A DNA stretch of 64,000 bases from Phylloscopus collybita (GCA_027886175.1 JAJNNQ010000040.1:19984001-20048000); one strand, 5' to 3'; shown: positions 38,763 to 50,712, counted from the stretch's first letter. Program-made: numbers and translations. Notes: generated from the sequence alone by a model not told the origin.

Positions 38763-38912
38763 AGAATCACAGAATAATCGAGTTTCAGGGGACCTCTGGA
38801 GATTGTCCAGTCCAAGCCCTGTGCTCAAAGCAGTGTCAGCTGGGGCAGACCAGCACTGTGTCCAGTCAGATTTTGAGCATCTCCAAGAATTGTGACTCTG
38901 CAACTTCCCTGA
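38763..38912 (-). mobile_element. CR1 LINE fragment, 3' end, reverse orientation
   Basis: A CR1 3' end on the minus strand. It starts with the complement of the terminal repeat (cagaatcacagaataatcg) and continues through ggggacctctggagattgtc, cagtccaagccctgtgctca, aagcagtgtcagctggggca, and tgtgtccagtcagattttga to gcaacttccctgag. About 150 bases are left. Confidence 0.93.
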
Positions 38913-39945
38913 GTCCAAGTAGCATGGTGTGTGGTACAGAACATTGAATATGGGACAGGAGGCGAGATGAAGAGCCAGCCGAGTTTTATCATCCATGCTC
39001 CGTGGAAGCATTTGAGCATATACTTCAGTCTTACTGCAGTAAACACAGGTAATGTTTGGGTTTAAGTGCAGTACTGAGCTAGAGTCATTAGTAATGTTTA
39101 TTTATGTTTAATGGTGCTTTTGTTATTCTATTCAACCACAGAAATCAGATGGACAGTTGCCAGTTCTGCTGCCTCTAGTCCTGCCCTTTTATTTTCCTGC
39201 TGTCAGAAAGGGCTACAGTTGGGTCCCAGGTACAACCATATAACTCTGTGGGCTTTGGTCAGTTTTATTACTTGTGACTAGGAATATGTTTTCATTTTTA
39301 TTACTATAATACTACATAGAACTGTAGGAATTTATAAAGTTTGCATATGTACAGGTGTCATTTATTTAAAATGTGTGCAGTAATATTTTTTTTTTATGTC
39401 ATAAACCCTTTACATAAAGCTTTTGAAAAAGTAATAAGGCTGCAGCAGGCCTGTGCAATAATCTTGTCATCCTTAAATTATTTTTCTGAAGTAGTGCCTC
39501 TCAAGCTGTCATGTGGGATACTTTAATCTCTTTTGCTGATGGCATTCACTGTGTCCGCTTCCAGGGCAGCCACAGGCAGACCTCTTTCGAAAAACAGATG
39601 AAGCAGTTTATATATAGCATTCCATTTATTCCTAATGAAATCAAATGGCCTTGTGGCCAGGACTTGGGTTAAAAAGAGCAGTTTATTGAGAACCTCCAAA
39701 TAGGATAAAAAGAGTAACAAATGGTGCTGTATTCCCTGGCTAGTTGCCTTTTCAATATTACATGGAAAATTTCCCTCTGAAATGGAAAGAATTCGCCACA
39801 CCCTGTTTATGCAGAGGTGATTCAGTACTTCCTTGAAGGTTTTATGAATAGGAAAAAAAAAAGAAAAAAGAAAGATATACCCCCTGTGGCATTGGATGTC
39901 AGAACTGGGACACCAGAGTAGCTGACATGTAATATTTATCAGGTT

Positions 39946-39987
39946 TCACAGTGTCCCTTCCTAAGCAGATAGGAAGGGACACTGTGA
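39946..39987. repeat. Perfect 17-bp hairpin, 8-nt loop
   Basis: Arm 39946-39962 (TCACAGTGTCCCTTCCT) is perfectly complementary to 39971-39987 (AGGAAGGGACACTGTGA) around the loop aagcagat. It is the strongest foldback in the window. Without a mismatch it is either recent or maintained. Confidence 0.95.
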
Positions 39988-40008
39988 TAATATCTGACTA
40001 GATATTAT
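39987..40008. repeat. Perfect 9-bp hairpin adjoining the 17-bp hairpin
   Basis: ATAATATCT at 39987-39995 pairs perfectly with AGATATTAT at 40000-40008 around gact. It shares its first base with the last base of the preceding hairpin, so the two foldbacks are back to back. Confidence 0.9.
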
Positions 40009-40618
40009 TTTTAATTGAGATGAAAGGGCAATTTTTAAAAAAATATATTGCAATTTCATTGCAATTATGATTTTGGAGGGTAAACCTAAGAATTGTTTGT
40101 CTAGTTGCAGGGCCACAAAGACCTACTGACCATGATTCCTCATGGACAGAGCTCTAAGTAGAAAGCGTGCTTCATTTGTCAGTGCCTGCACAGTGCCCAG
40201 GTCTGTAAGATTTACACAAATACTGGTGTTGATGTGCTGTACTTACCAACTATAAACAGTGCTTTTCCATGGAAAGACGTTTAGGGTTAGGGTTGCCCCT
40301 AGATCATTAGCTGGAAGAGATGCTCAAGGTGCATCAGTGTTTCTTGATAGAGTGATGCATGAAATTCAAACCCATGAAGTCATCATCTATCCACCTCATT
40401 GACAGTACTTTTATCTTGATAATACAGTGTCTGAGTTTGTTTCTTATAACTGTCATGTTGGTGCTCCCACTGAATTATCTGCTAGAAAAGTTTCTTTTTC
40501 TAATAGGCTTCTATTATATAATTCTTTAGAGTTCAATTAGTTCTGTAATATGGCCTCATGGATAAAAAAAGATAAAAAAGCCTCTGAAACAGAGTAATTT
40601 TACATATCTGTAAATGTT

Positions 40619-41202
40619 TGTGCTGGTTTCAGCTGGTGTAGAATTAATTTTCTTCACAGAACCTAGTATGGGACTGTGTTTTGGATTTGTGTTGAACTGA
40701 GTTGATAATATAGAGATACTTCTGTTGTTACAGAATAGGACTTAGACACAGCCAAGGCCTTTCCTGCTTTTCATCCTGCCACACTGGCAAGGCTGGGGAT
40801 GCAGGGCAGTTTGGGAGGAGACAGAACTGGAACACGTGACCAGACTGACCAAAGGGATGTTCCAGGCCATATGACACCATGCTCCGTGTGTAGAGTGGTG
40901 AGAAGAAGAAGGAAAGAGGGGATGTTTGAAATGATGGTGTTTGACTTCCCAAGTCACTCTTAAGAGTGATGGGCCCCTGCTCTGCTGGAGGCAGGTGAAT
41001 TCCTGCCTGCCCATGGGAAGCAGTGAATCCTTGGTTTGCTTTACTTGTGTGTGTGATTTTTGCTTTCTCTATTAAATTATCTTTACCTTCACCCACAAGT
41101 TTTCTGCCTTTTACCCTTTCGGTTCTCCCCCGATCCCGCTGGCAGGGGAGTGAGCAAGCGGCTGCCTGGGGCTTGGTGGCTGCCTGGGCTTAAACCATGA
41201 TG
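40619..41202 (+). mobile_element. Solo LTR of an avian endogenous retrovirus (ERVL-like)
   Basis: The sequence starts TGTGCTGGTTTCAGCTGG and ends GCTTAAACCATGATG, matching at both ends a common avian LTR (start tgtcctggtttcagctggga, end gtttaaaccacgaca). Other recognised blocks are ttggccaaaggg-like accaaagggatgttccaggc, ccatatgacaccatgctc, the polyadenylation-type ttctctattaaattatcttt, and ggcaggggagtgagcaagcg. It is bounded by a perfect 5-bp duplication ATGTT at 40614-40618 and 41203-41207. No internal viral genes are present, so this is a solo LTR left by recombination. The terminal CA has decayed to TG, and the usual TATA-type box after the ccatatgac block is not obvious. The class III label is from memory. 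Confidence 0.9.
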
Positions 41203-43835
41203 ATGTTATATTCCATCTTGTGTGTTTGTTGGCTGTCAGTCTTCCACTTGCACCTGCCTCTATGTCTTTAGGCTAGTTTCCTGGATAGGAATGCCTTTTC
41301 CCTGGATGCGTTTCCTCATACATTTTCTCCAGGTTACCACTGGTTTTCCACATCTTTCTTCACTCATCTTTTTTGATTTTTAGTACTTGGACACTTAGAT
41401 AGTGTTAATCCTCAAGGGCCAGTTGATTGAGACAGTTGACTCAGATTTCAATCAGGCTTGAGAGAGCACCTTCTATGAATGTGTGTCTAACTGTAATAAG
41501 TCTGTAAAAGAAAATTATATGAACTTCAACATCCTTACAGTTGAAGTGGTTGTTATTATTTGAAAGCCACATTTTTCAAATGCTAAGAAAAATACTTATT
41601 TTTTTGAAGTCCTTGAATTTGCAGATTCTGGATGCTGAAGGAGACTTTTCATTGACCCAGCTGAGTGTTCTGGCAGTTATTGAAAGAAAGGAGTGTGTAG
41701 CAAATTGGTCTTTATTAGCTACCATGGGCAATCCACTTTTTTAGATGTTGTAGTATCAGAATTAACTGAATAAAAAAAATATAGATGCAGAGTTTTTATA
41801 TGATTTCAATAAGGTTTATCTTTTAAATTTGGTATAGTTTTGTGCTAACTTAGGTTTGAACACAAGCTTCCTAGCTTTTAACAGCCAAAAGCAGAAGTGT
41901 CCTTGGTTTCAAGAAGGAAACAAAACTGCGGAGAATATTAGAGCTCCTCTTTCAGCCGTGAGACACTGCTCTTCCACTTGTCCTCAGCTCTCTAACCTCA
42001 CTTTTCCAATGGTGTTGCAGGTAGTATTCCTGAGATTTCATGTTCAGGATTTCATGTTCTCTCTGAAGGAGACCAACTGCAGAGAGCAAAGCCTGCCTAG
42101 ATGTAAGCTCAGATTGTTCATCACTTTTCTAGTCTATAAAGCTTCAGTTCTCTCTCATATGTTGTTCTTTGCTTGCCAACCCAAGAAGCCAGATACCAAT
42201 ATGAACAGTACACTGTGTCGTGTAGACGATACAGGTAAATACACCCACCAGCCTGTAGAGATGGGGCTGGAGCCTAAGGATGATTTCTTCAGTGTAATGG
42301 AGTAAGGTATTTTAGTGAAAACAAAAGGAATGCAGTTTTTATTTGTCCTTATTTTTCTTCCTAAGCTTCCTAAAAGTGTGTTTGTAGGCAGCTGATTCCA
42401 GGGAGTTTTATGACTCTGAGACTGTGCTCCTGGGCTGTGCTCAGCAGAGGCGTCCATGTCCACATCCCACCCTGTGGTTCATGCCCCATCGGTGACTCGG
42501 CCAGAGCCTGGCAGAGGCACTGCCATCCATCTGCGCCATTTATCAGCTTTGACTGCTGTTGCTATTTTGGAACTTTCAAATAGACACAGATAACAAAAAG
42601 AAATTATTTTGTAGTTAATCGTGTGGTGCTGAAAAGCAAGTAAACCACTGAAATCATTGCAAGAATCAAAATGTAGAGAGAGCAAAGGTAGGAGTACAGA
42701 AGAGGGAGAGACATACACCGAGGAAAGAGATGAAGTGTCACAGATGTTAAATAGATGAATGAAGGTGAGGGAAACACACATGCTGTAGGAACTTGAATTT
42801 TAAATTAATGTCAGGGTTTTATACTTTTAGCTGGAACAAGAACTCTGTTGTAAATCCAGATTAATCTGTTTGGTCTTCAAGAGACGGACTGAGGAATGAC
42901 TCATTCTTCCTTAGAATTTATGTGCTGTTTTTGTTAATATAAGGATGCATTGCCTGTTACACTCTTTGGAAATGAAGGTGTTTTCCCAAGTATTTTGAAT
43001 GCTGTAGTTACATCGCTAACCATTTTTCCAGGGAGGAGGTTTGCACTGGCCCATGCTTTGAGCCATCCTCCTGGAATATCCTGGGAAACATGTTGAAATA
43101 CTGGTCTGCTAGCTCCCTTCCCAGACATTCCTTTAACTTGCCTTATAATTCACATTAAGTCAGGTTAAGGTAGAAACAAATGTGATTTTATGTATGAAGT
43201 TTCTTTATACAACACATAATGTACCCCATAGACACAAAAAAAAAGTAAAAGAAGACCAAACAATTGTCTGCCTGTTAGGTTAAATCAGGGTATTCCTCCT
43301 AGCCTTTATGGAGTAGCTTACAGCTTGCTAGGAATTGATGTCTCCATGGCTGAGGAGATGTTTTACAAGGAAATCTCTAGTCTTAGATGTAGAGGTGGAG
43401 GAGGATTAAATATAAACCGCTAGACTGCAACCATTTTTTTGCTGTTTACTGGGGTTTCAGTTGTAGTTAAATCTTTTTTTTTCCTTCTCTCTCACTCTTA
43501 CACTTGTATAAGAATTATGGATCCATAGTTTATTCAGTTGTAGATGGCCTCTGATCTGTTAAATAGGGTCACTTCTTTGAAATACAAAGATCTCTTTGGA
43601 TAGATTTCCTGTAAGGCAGTAGGCTGCCTTTTTGGTAGATGATTTCGTCTATTTGATTGAACTTACTAAAATGTTAATTTTGTTAATTAGTGAAGAGGAA
43701 CACCATGATTCTCATCTGCTAAGGAAACAGAAGAATCTCTGTATAGTGGCTTTTCATGTTCTAGGCCTCGTGAGCGTTCAGTTCAGCACTTTCACACAGT
43801 TACATAAACCAAGACTGAAGTATATTGACTCTTGA

Positions 43836-43871
43836 ATTAGTCTACATGTGACTCTCTACATGTAGACTAAT
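43836..43871. repeat. Perfect 14-bp hairpin, 8-nt loop
   Basis: Arm 43836-43849 (ATTAGTCTACATGT) pairs perfectly with 43858-43871 (ACATGTAGACTAAT) around the loop gactctct. A poly(C) run lies 48 bases downstream. Confidence 0.94.
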
Positions 43872-43919
43872 GTAGTGGCTACAGACCACTTTGGGGTAAA
43901 AAAGAGCTTGAGATAGCTT

Positions 43920-43939
43920 CCCCCCCCCCCCCCCCCCCC
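43920..43939. repeat. C20 homopolymer
   Basis: Twenty consecutive C on the + strand (G on the other), unusually long for a homopolymer of this type. It could form an i-motif or, on the opposite strand, a G-quadruplex, and would be prone to length error in sequencing. Confidence 0.93.
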
Positions 43940-46914
43940 TTAAAACAATTTACTTTTTTTTTCCCTTACTCCTTTTCCTGGAAGTCATAGATCTGAGTCT
44001 TTTCCTTCTCATGTGATGGCAATGAAAAGTTGCTGTCCCATTGTAGGCTTAGCTTCTCAGTCTCTGATGTTGGACATTTTCTGATATGAGTCATTTCTGA
44101 CTGTATTAACATATGGCCAGAGCAGTGGGTCATGCACTTTCCTGTAGTAAGCTTTTGTAATTAAGGGTGCCAGGTTTTATTTTATGGACTAAAAACTATT
44201 AGAATGCCAGAGCTGGTTTCCATGGGCTTTGTAGGAGACATTGCATGAAAAATCTGGTGTCTTTGCACAGCTGCATGATTGAATTCAGTAGATTTGCCCT
44301 TTGCACTTTGAAGGGAGTAATTCTCATGTTACTATTTTTAATCTTGCACAAATCTTTTGATTTGCCATTGCCTTAACTTTTGTAGAGCTAATTAAAATTC
44401 CTGTTTTCAAGAAATCGTAATAATAATTGAGGAAAAAAAAAAGGCCTGAAAAATCTATTGCCACCCTGAGCTATAAATGCACTATGGAAATGGGAAGTGT
44501 CATGCATAGATCTGTAATCCTTCAGGGATAGCATTAGCCTTTGATGGGATCGTTCAGTGAAACTGCAGTGTGAGCAGCTCTTTAAATTTAAGGTGTTGAG
44601 ATATTAAAATAGATTTTAAAATGGAATAGAGTTTGTTGTAACCATTCTAACTGAAATGCTAAATTCCTGTTACTGGATTTATTTTTACATCTATTGTCTT
44701 TCTTTAGCAAGCTTTAGAGAAGTCCCATCTCCTGATGTTTCTTAGGTGTTTGAATGACTGCATTATGTGTTTATATGCTCCCTGTATCTGTCTTGTCATT
44801 TGGTGCTCGCTTGAAGGAAAATAAGAGCATGCATGAACCTTTGCTGAATGTGTCTTAGCTCTTTTGCTCAAAATCGGTGTGGAGAGAGTGGGTGTTGATG
44901 AAGGAAAGCAGCTGCTCCTCTTGCTGTTCCCTTAGGGAGGTATTCTGTGTTCCTAACAGTAATGCTGGAAGTCAGGCAGGACTTCTGCAGGTCAGCAAGG
45001 TTTCTCCTCTTTGAGCTTGGTTGTAGGCTGTCCTGTTATAACCCCAGTGCACTGTTATTAGTCATGGCAGCATTGCTGAAGGTATTTTTGGTATCTGAAA
45101 AAACAATTCTAAACTTGAATAATTGCTGGATTTTTTTTAGGCATACTGGTGGATGAATGACCTCCAGTGCCTCGGGCAAAAAAGCACTGGTATGGTTATT
45201 TGCTTGAATTTGGAAAAGAAGACTCCAGCATCGTTTTAATTTACATTGTGTCAATCCTAAACCCCAAATACTGACCTCACCCATGTATTGGGTTTTTTTG
45301 TACATAACTTTTTTTTCCCTGAGAGTTCCTGAGAGCAAAACACAGCCTCTAATTTAACACCAGAAAGACGCCTGTGAAGTATTGTCTTTAAAAGTAATTT
45401 ACTTGCACTGAACTGTTAAATTGAGAACTCTATTTGGCGTAGCTTTAGTTTTTGATCTACAACCAGCAAATGCTGGAAGTTACTTAATAGTTATGCAAAA
45501 AGCAAAGAAGAAATCAACAGCTGAATGATGTCCTCCTTTAATTACTTTTTGCCCTAATTTTATATTTAATTTTACATCAGATGAAGTGTTCCTTAGAGTA
45601 AGTCAGATGTTGGTTAGTTAAATGGATTATTCATGATGGAAAAAAGTTTAATTGAAGCGAAATCAAACATCCTTGCATATATATGAACAAATCTAAGCAT
45701 TTTTTTCATCTAATTTACTTTTAGTTGACTTACAGCAGGAATATAACAGCTCACAAGGTAGTTTTTGTCATGTATGTTGTTACTGAGTTCTCACTTGAGA
45801 ACAAAAATTTTCTTATTTTGGTATACAGTGTTTTTTTACATTGGCTGCTTACTAGAGAGGAACTGCTGGGGAAGAATGCGAGCAGGATTCAAAGCATCTG
45901 ATTTCTTGGTGCTTGGCAGGAAGAGAGCCTAGAAAAAGAGTAGAGTAGGTGATGTAACTGTGTGGAATACTTAACCTGCATTGGGAGCATTATACTGATT
46001 TTTTTCAGAAGTCTTTCTTTCTCTCCGCCAAATTTTTGCCAGAAGATGAGTGTCCTTGCCTCTTCTTCTCAAGTTGTAGTTGTTAAGCTGTCAGGAAAGC
46101 CAAGCAAAGTAATTTCAATTTCAGAAGGTTTTATTGTTAGATGGCTTTAAAATTACTGTCTAAAGACAAATAGTTGTACAGTTACAGTGAATAAACTAGA
46201 TACTGCTATGGAAGCTTCACTGGATATAATATAGAGAGATCTGCTTTGGTGGAGTTGCATTTGGCTTGGAAAATCCATATTGTGAGTTTTCTGTGCAGAG
46301 GATGGTATTTCAGGAGCAAAGCAGACATGAGGTTGTTAGGTAGCGTGTGAATCACAGAGAGGAGTGGGTGCAGCAGACATGTCCTCTGCTGCTCCTTAAA
46401 GTAAGTACAGGTTGAGTTAACAGCATAGATTTTGCTGGGAGGGGAGTTTTATCTTCACATCCTGAGTAAAGCAGCAAAGTACTCTCTAGTTCAAAGGCTT
46501 GTGTGTTACTGAGGTGGTCTGACACCTCTTGTTAGACACTGTGTTTTACAGTGCCTACAGGTTTGTCAGCTGGGACCTCTTGGGCTGAAATTTTTATTAC
46601 TTGTTTGTCTGGTTTCAGGATGATACTTCCTTTTTCTTTGAATACTTCTGTATCAAGGAATAGGAATTTCTGGCTCCATATACCCCATGTCTGCTTATAG
46701 ACCAATTTATAACTCCTTGAAATATGAGGGAAGAAATTTAAATTTTAGCCATTAAATATTTTCCTGTGCTGGTCAAACTGTACATCCCATGAAGCGACTC
46801 AGTGCAGTGGTATCTGATGCTCCAGGGATGAGGTTGGACTGTTCATGCATCAGCTGCTTCTGCATTGAAACAACCGAGCCGAGGGTGGATGTAGGGAAAA
46901 CAGAGAGCAGGTGA

Positions 46915-47280
46915 AATTAAAGTGATGTATATAATTTGAAGGCAGGAATGGTTGGGAGGGGAGAGCAGAATTCATGAGGAGGGGCTGTGGTCAGAGAAGA
47001 CAAGTGAATTTGTCTGGGAAAGGAGACTGGAAGGTGAGGCAAGGCATTGCTGAAGGGAGATTTGAAATGGAAAGCCCATTGAGGAGCCTGGGAGTGGAAA
47101 CTGTCAAGGGGGAAAGACAGGAAATGGTTGAGGAATGGTGCTTCACAAGGACATGAGGAAGCAGATGAGGGGAGACTAGAATGAAGATTGTACAAAGATT
47201 TGGTGGTGGGGAAAAGAAATAGGATGACTTTGGATAGAAAGGGGCTAAGGAAATTTAAGCATGGTATGAAAAGGAAGAGT
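46915..47280. repeat. Purine-biased stretch (+ strand A/G rich)
   Basis: Over about 365 bases the + strand is strongly enriched in A and G (gaggaggggctg, gggaaaggagactgg, ggggaaaagaaat and others) without a regular period. The reverse-strand open frame at 46917-47195 (serine-, proline-, phenylalanine-rich) is a product of this bias. Confidence 0.6.
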
Positions 47281-47599
47281 GTTAAACACCATGGCCTGCC
47301 ATTGCCATGATAAGCCCTGCATTCATCAGTCTCTTGTCAGTAAATATCTGTGAAAGCCACTGGTAAAATCTCCCAACACTGTGCAGAGGTGGGGATCTGG
47401 GATACAGCAGGCCACTAATGTTCAGTGTCAAAAAATGGAAGAATTCAGGTAGTTCTTCTGACTCAGTGAGACATAGAAAAACTAGCAGAATTATGACCAC
47501 TTGATGCTATTTGAAGGCCAGCATTTGCCCTCAGCAGTGTCAGATCGTCCTTATTCTCACTGTATAGTGGAACCTGCCACCCTGCTGGAGGTGCTAGTG

Positions 47600-47745
47600 G
47601 TTTGGGACTCCAGATGCACAGGTTTAATCCCAAATTGGCCACTCACAGGCTGTGTGTTTTTGGACTAGCTAATTCACCAGAATGTTCTTTATTTTCTCCA
47701 TCAGTAATTTGGGGATAATAATTCCTAACCACCCCCTGTAGAGGC
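47600..47745 (+). mobile_element. MIR-like SINE relic
   Basis: The order of blocks matches MIR: a tRNA B-box-like acaggtttaatcccaaattg, then ggccactcacaggctgtgtg (MIR: gccacttactagctgtgtg), then ttggactagctaattcacca, attttctccatcagtaattt (MIR: tttcctcatctgtaaaatg) and ggggataataattcctaacc (MIR: ggggataatagtacctacc). It is diverged, as expected of an old copy. Confidence 0.72.
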
Positions 47746-48935
47746 CATTGAGCCCCACGAATGCCGCAGTTCACGGAAGAGCTGAGAAGTGCTGGTTGTC
47801 CTATTAATGACAGTTTCTTTCTATCTGACTGGTGACTGTTTCCTTTTTCTCTTTGGACCATTGTGTGACTGTATTAGGACAGATATTGAGAAGAAAGAAA
47901 GGAACTGCTGGGGATAATAGGTATGGTGTAACAGGACAGCTTTCTGTCTTATTATCCAGACTCACTGCTCGGCCAAAACTGGATGCATTTGTGTCTGCAG
48001 GCTGGACTGACTCAGACTTCATAGGGAGTCATTTCAAAGACGTACAGACCTCCCTAACGACACTTAGTTGATATAAAAATCATTCTAAAGAATCTGGCTT
48101 TATTAAGTAATTGTGAGCAAGTTGGACCCTGGCACTGAGTCCTCGTTTTGTAGCTGTTGGGATAATGCTGCGTGTGCTGTGATCTGTGGGCTGCGGGATC
48201 AGGCAGCGCCACAGGAACATGGAAGGGTGAGAGACAGGACTAGGAAGGGGGAAACTGTAGAACAGCACATTTATTGTCATACATTGTTACATGAATGTTT
48301 TAAGAACTCTGTGCAGCTGCCAATCTTTGAACATGAGAGCTTTTTTGTTTCCTGTTTATTCTTGCTCTTCTTACTGCTTGCAGCTCTCTTCGAGCAGAGA
48401 AAGCACCTCGGTGCTGTACTGTAGATGATTCAGATGCTGATTCAGATGCTGGTATATATCTGTATGTATGAATTTGAATTTGAATTCAAATGAGAATCTG
48501 TGTCAATGTCATAGGTATCTAGCATTGAGGAGCAATTGCCTTTCAGTGGTTTATGTGCTATATTTAGTATGATTCTTATGAATATTTCCGACCCTTGTCA
48601 TTCTGTCAGAGTTGTCATTGAGGAACATACTCAGGTCAGAAAGCTTTTGGTGTGTCTTATTGTTAGAGGAGAAGATGATCTCATATGTGACATAGAGATC
48701 AAGAAAATGTCTCATTTTCTACCAGTTTTTGAAGTAGCAATCAGTGCATTGCTGCACTCACAGGAGTCTGTGAAAGTAGTCAGGCTCAAAAGGCAGTTGG
48801 CTGAGAAAATGCAGAGTTAATTCTTTAAGGTCTTGCAGTAACACCACTTCTTCTATTAGAGTAGAATCGTCTTTCCTGCTTTTTTGATTGTTGTTTTTGT
48901 TCTTGAAGTTTAGTGACTTTCTGTGAGGGCATATA
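47746..48935. other. Intronic sequence; one unexplained open frame
   Basis: No named element. The + strand open frame at 48536-48820 (94 codons, ending VKVVRLKRQLAEKMQS) reads rather like protein but matches nothing I know. Just before it are two copies of gattcagatgct (48427-48450) and the short palindrome tttgaattcaaa near 48479. Confidence 0.4.
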
Positions 48936-49218
48936 GTGATAGGACAAGGAGGAATGGCTTTAAACTGAAAGAGGGTAGTTTAGATTAGATAATTGGAAGA
49001 AATTCTTTGCTGTGAGGGTGGTGAGGCATGGGAACAGGTTGCCCAGGGCATCTGTGGATGCCTCATCCCTGCCCTGGAAGTATTCAAGGCGAGTGTTCAA
49101 GGATGGTGGTCTCAGCAACATGGTCTAGTACAAGGTGTCCCTGCCCGTGGCAGGGGGTTGGAACTAGATGGTCTTCAAGTTTTCTTCCAATCTCCAGCAC
49201 TCTAAGATTGTGTAATTC
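48936..49218 (+). mobile_element. CR1 LINE fragment, 3' end, third subfamily
   Basis: CR1 in + orientation of another subfamily: atagtgataggacaaggagg, aatggctttaaactgaaaga, ttgctgtgagggtggtgagg, aacaggttgcccagggcatc, tggatgcctcatccctgccc, ggtgtccctgcccgtggcag and ttggaactagatggtcttca. The terminal repeat is degraded (taagattgtgtaattc). The ctgcccatggcagggggttgg type of block is characteristic of this group. Confidence 0.94.
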
Positions 49219-50686
49219 TCTGTTCATGAGAGTGAGCCCAGCAGGGAGCCAGCAGATGGTAGACTGGCTCTGCAGCCCAGTATCTGTGCTGCTGCTTTGC
49301 TCCCAGAAGCTTCTGTGACTTTGGTCCTCAAACAAAGCCTCCGAACCCTTCTGGGAAGTTGGTACAAGAGCAGATTAAAGTGCTTAGATGTTCTTTTTGG
49401 GAACAAGCCCAATTCAGCTGGTTTTGAAGAACCAGATGCTTGTGAACTTCAGAGGCTGATAATCTTTCTCAACGGCAGTATTTCTTTTAACCTCTTTCTT
49501 TAGTTGTTTCTGTCCTAGCTCTTCCTCTGTAGCCTGTCCCCTTTAGGTAACAGAAGCCAAAACTTGGATAAAAGTATTTTGACATTCTTTTGCCTCAAAT
49601 CTGTGTGAAAAAGATGCAGATTTTTTTTTCAGGGAAACTTTCATAAAAAATTATATTGGAAATATATTAAGTGAATATATATTTTATGTTCCATTTCCAT
49701 ATAGTATAGCATTACCTTGAGAGAGCTCTTGTCTTTGTGCCATATGACACAGCTCTTCCTTACAAGCCTGGCTCTGGGGCTGAACCCCTTTCTTACAATG
49801 TGCCTGTGGTTATGCTTAGGAGTCTTAAAAACCTCCCTGGCAAGTTGATGTCCTTGCTTTTATCATATTTACCTGTTGTCATAATATTTGCCTCTATGCA
49901 CTGGAGGTTGCAAATAGTCCCTTAAGCCACTACAGATTGCTCAGTCCAGTACTATAGAGAGGTCTTCTTTCTACACTGACCTCTCATTAGAAAAACATTT
50001 TTTTTTGAATCATCTCCTCTCATCTGTTCTCAGAAGAGTGTAGCTGTAATTCCTCAATGCTCTTCATTCATCTCCAGTTGAGAATTTCTGGCCTAAAACA
50101 AGTACCTCTACTGTCTGCCATTATCAATCATGAAATACCTTGACTAGTGAACAGAATACAGTACTGTAAATTGTGGTTAATATCATGCAGCGGTGATACA
50201 AAGTGGACACCAAAAAGTATTTAGTGTATGCTTCAGGAATAGAAAATGTAATTAGAAAAGATGATTTAACTGCACTGGATTTTTTTTAGCAAGAGAATTA
50301 AGAAAATTGAGAAGGTTAATGAAGTAATCTTAGTCTGCGGTCCATGGGAGCCTTTTAATTTTTCTTTCTGTTCTTAAGAGTAGCATTGCTGTGTCCTTGG
50401 TCTAGTGACTGTAGATTTAACATTTAAAAAAGGGGGGTTTGTCAGTTTCACCCTTATTTCTGGAGCTTGGTTCTCATTTTGATGAATCATGATAAAAATG
50501 AGAATTACTTTAATCCTACATCGAGAGAGTCAAGGTTTGGACTCTGAGACCAGAAATGGCTTAAAAGTATTATGTAGACTTCAAACACTTGGGCTGTATG
50601 AGCAGAGATGAGTCTCAAATGAGAGCTTTGTTAAATAGTAAGAGTATGCACAGCTTGAGTCTCAGAGCAGTGTGGATTTAGCTCAT

Positions 50687-50712
50687 AAAAAAAAAAAAAA
50701 AAAAAAAAAAAA
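50687..50712. repeat. A26 homopolymer
   Basis: Twenty-six consecutive A, followed by a G-rich stretch (ggaggggtggggag). No upstream retrocopy is recognised. Confidence 0.95.

Larger units (their letters stand above)
38913..40618. other. Intronic sequence with double hairpin
   Basis: No exon or named transposon. It contains the adjacent hairpins at 39946-40008 and a purine-rich A/G run near 39850-39877. The repeat ttagggttaggg at about 40280 is only two telomere-like units. Confidence 0.5.
41203..47599. other. Intronic sequence with simple repeats
   Basis: About 6.4 kb with no exon or named transposon. The open frame at 41856-42305 (149 codons, starting MNTSFLAFNSQKQKCPWFQE) has no recognisable domain. 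It also holds the hairpin at 43836-43871, the C20 run at 43920-43939, and a purine-biased stretch at about 46915-47280. Confidence 0.45.

Noticed and set aside
40280..40294. Telomere-like ttagggttaggg
   Set aside because: Only two units, expected by chance and too short for an interstitial telomere.
40728..41096. 122-codon minus-strand open frame
   Set aside because: It lies wholly within the solo LTR and is antisense to it.
48424..48460. Acidic repeat gattcagatgct resembling the SESDTDSDD stretch of TULP4
   Set aside because: The translation is DSDADSDAG followed by stops, with no flanking TULP4 sequence, so it is not the TULP4 exon.
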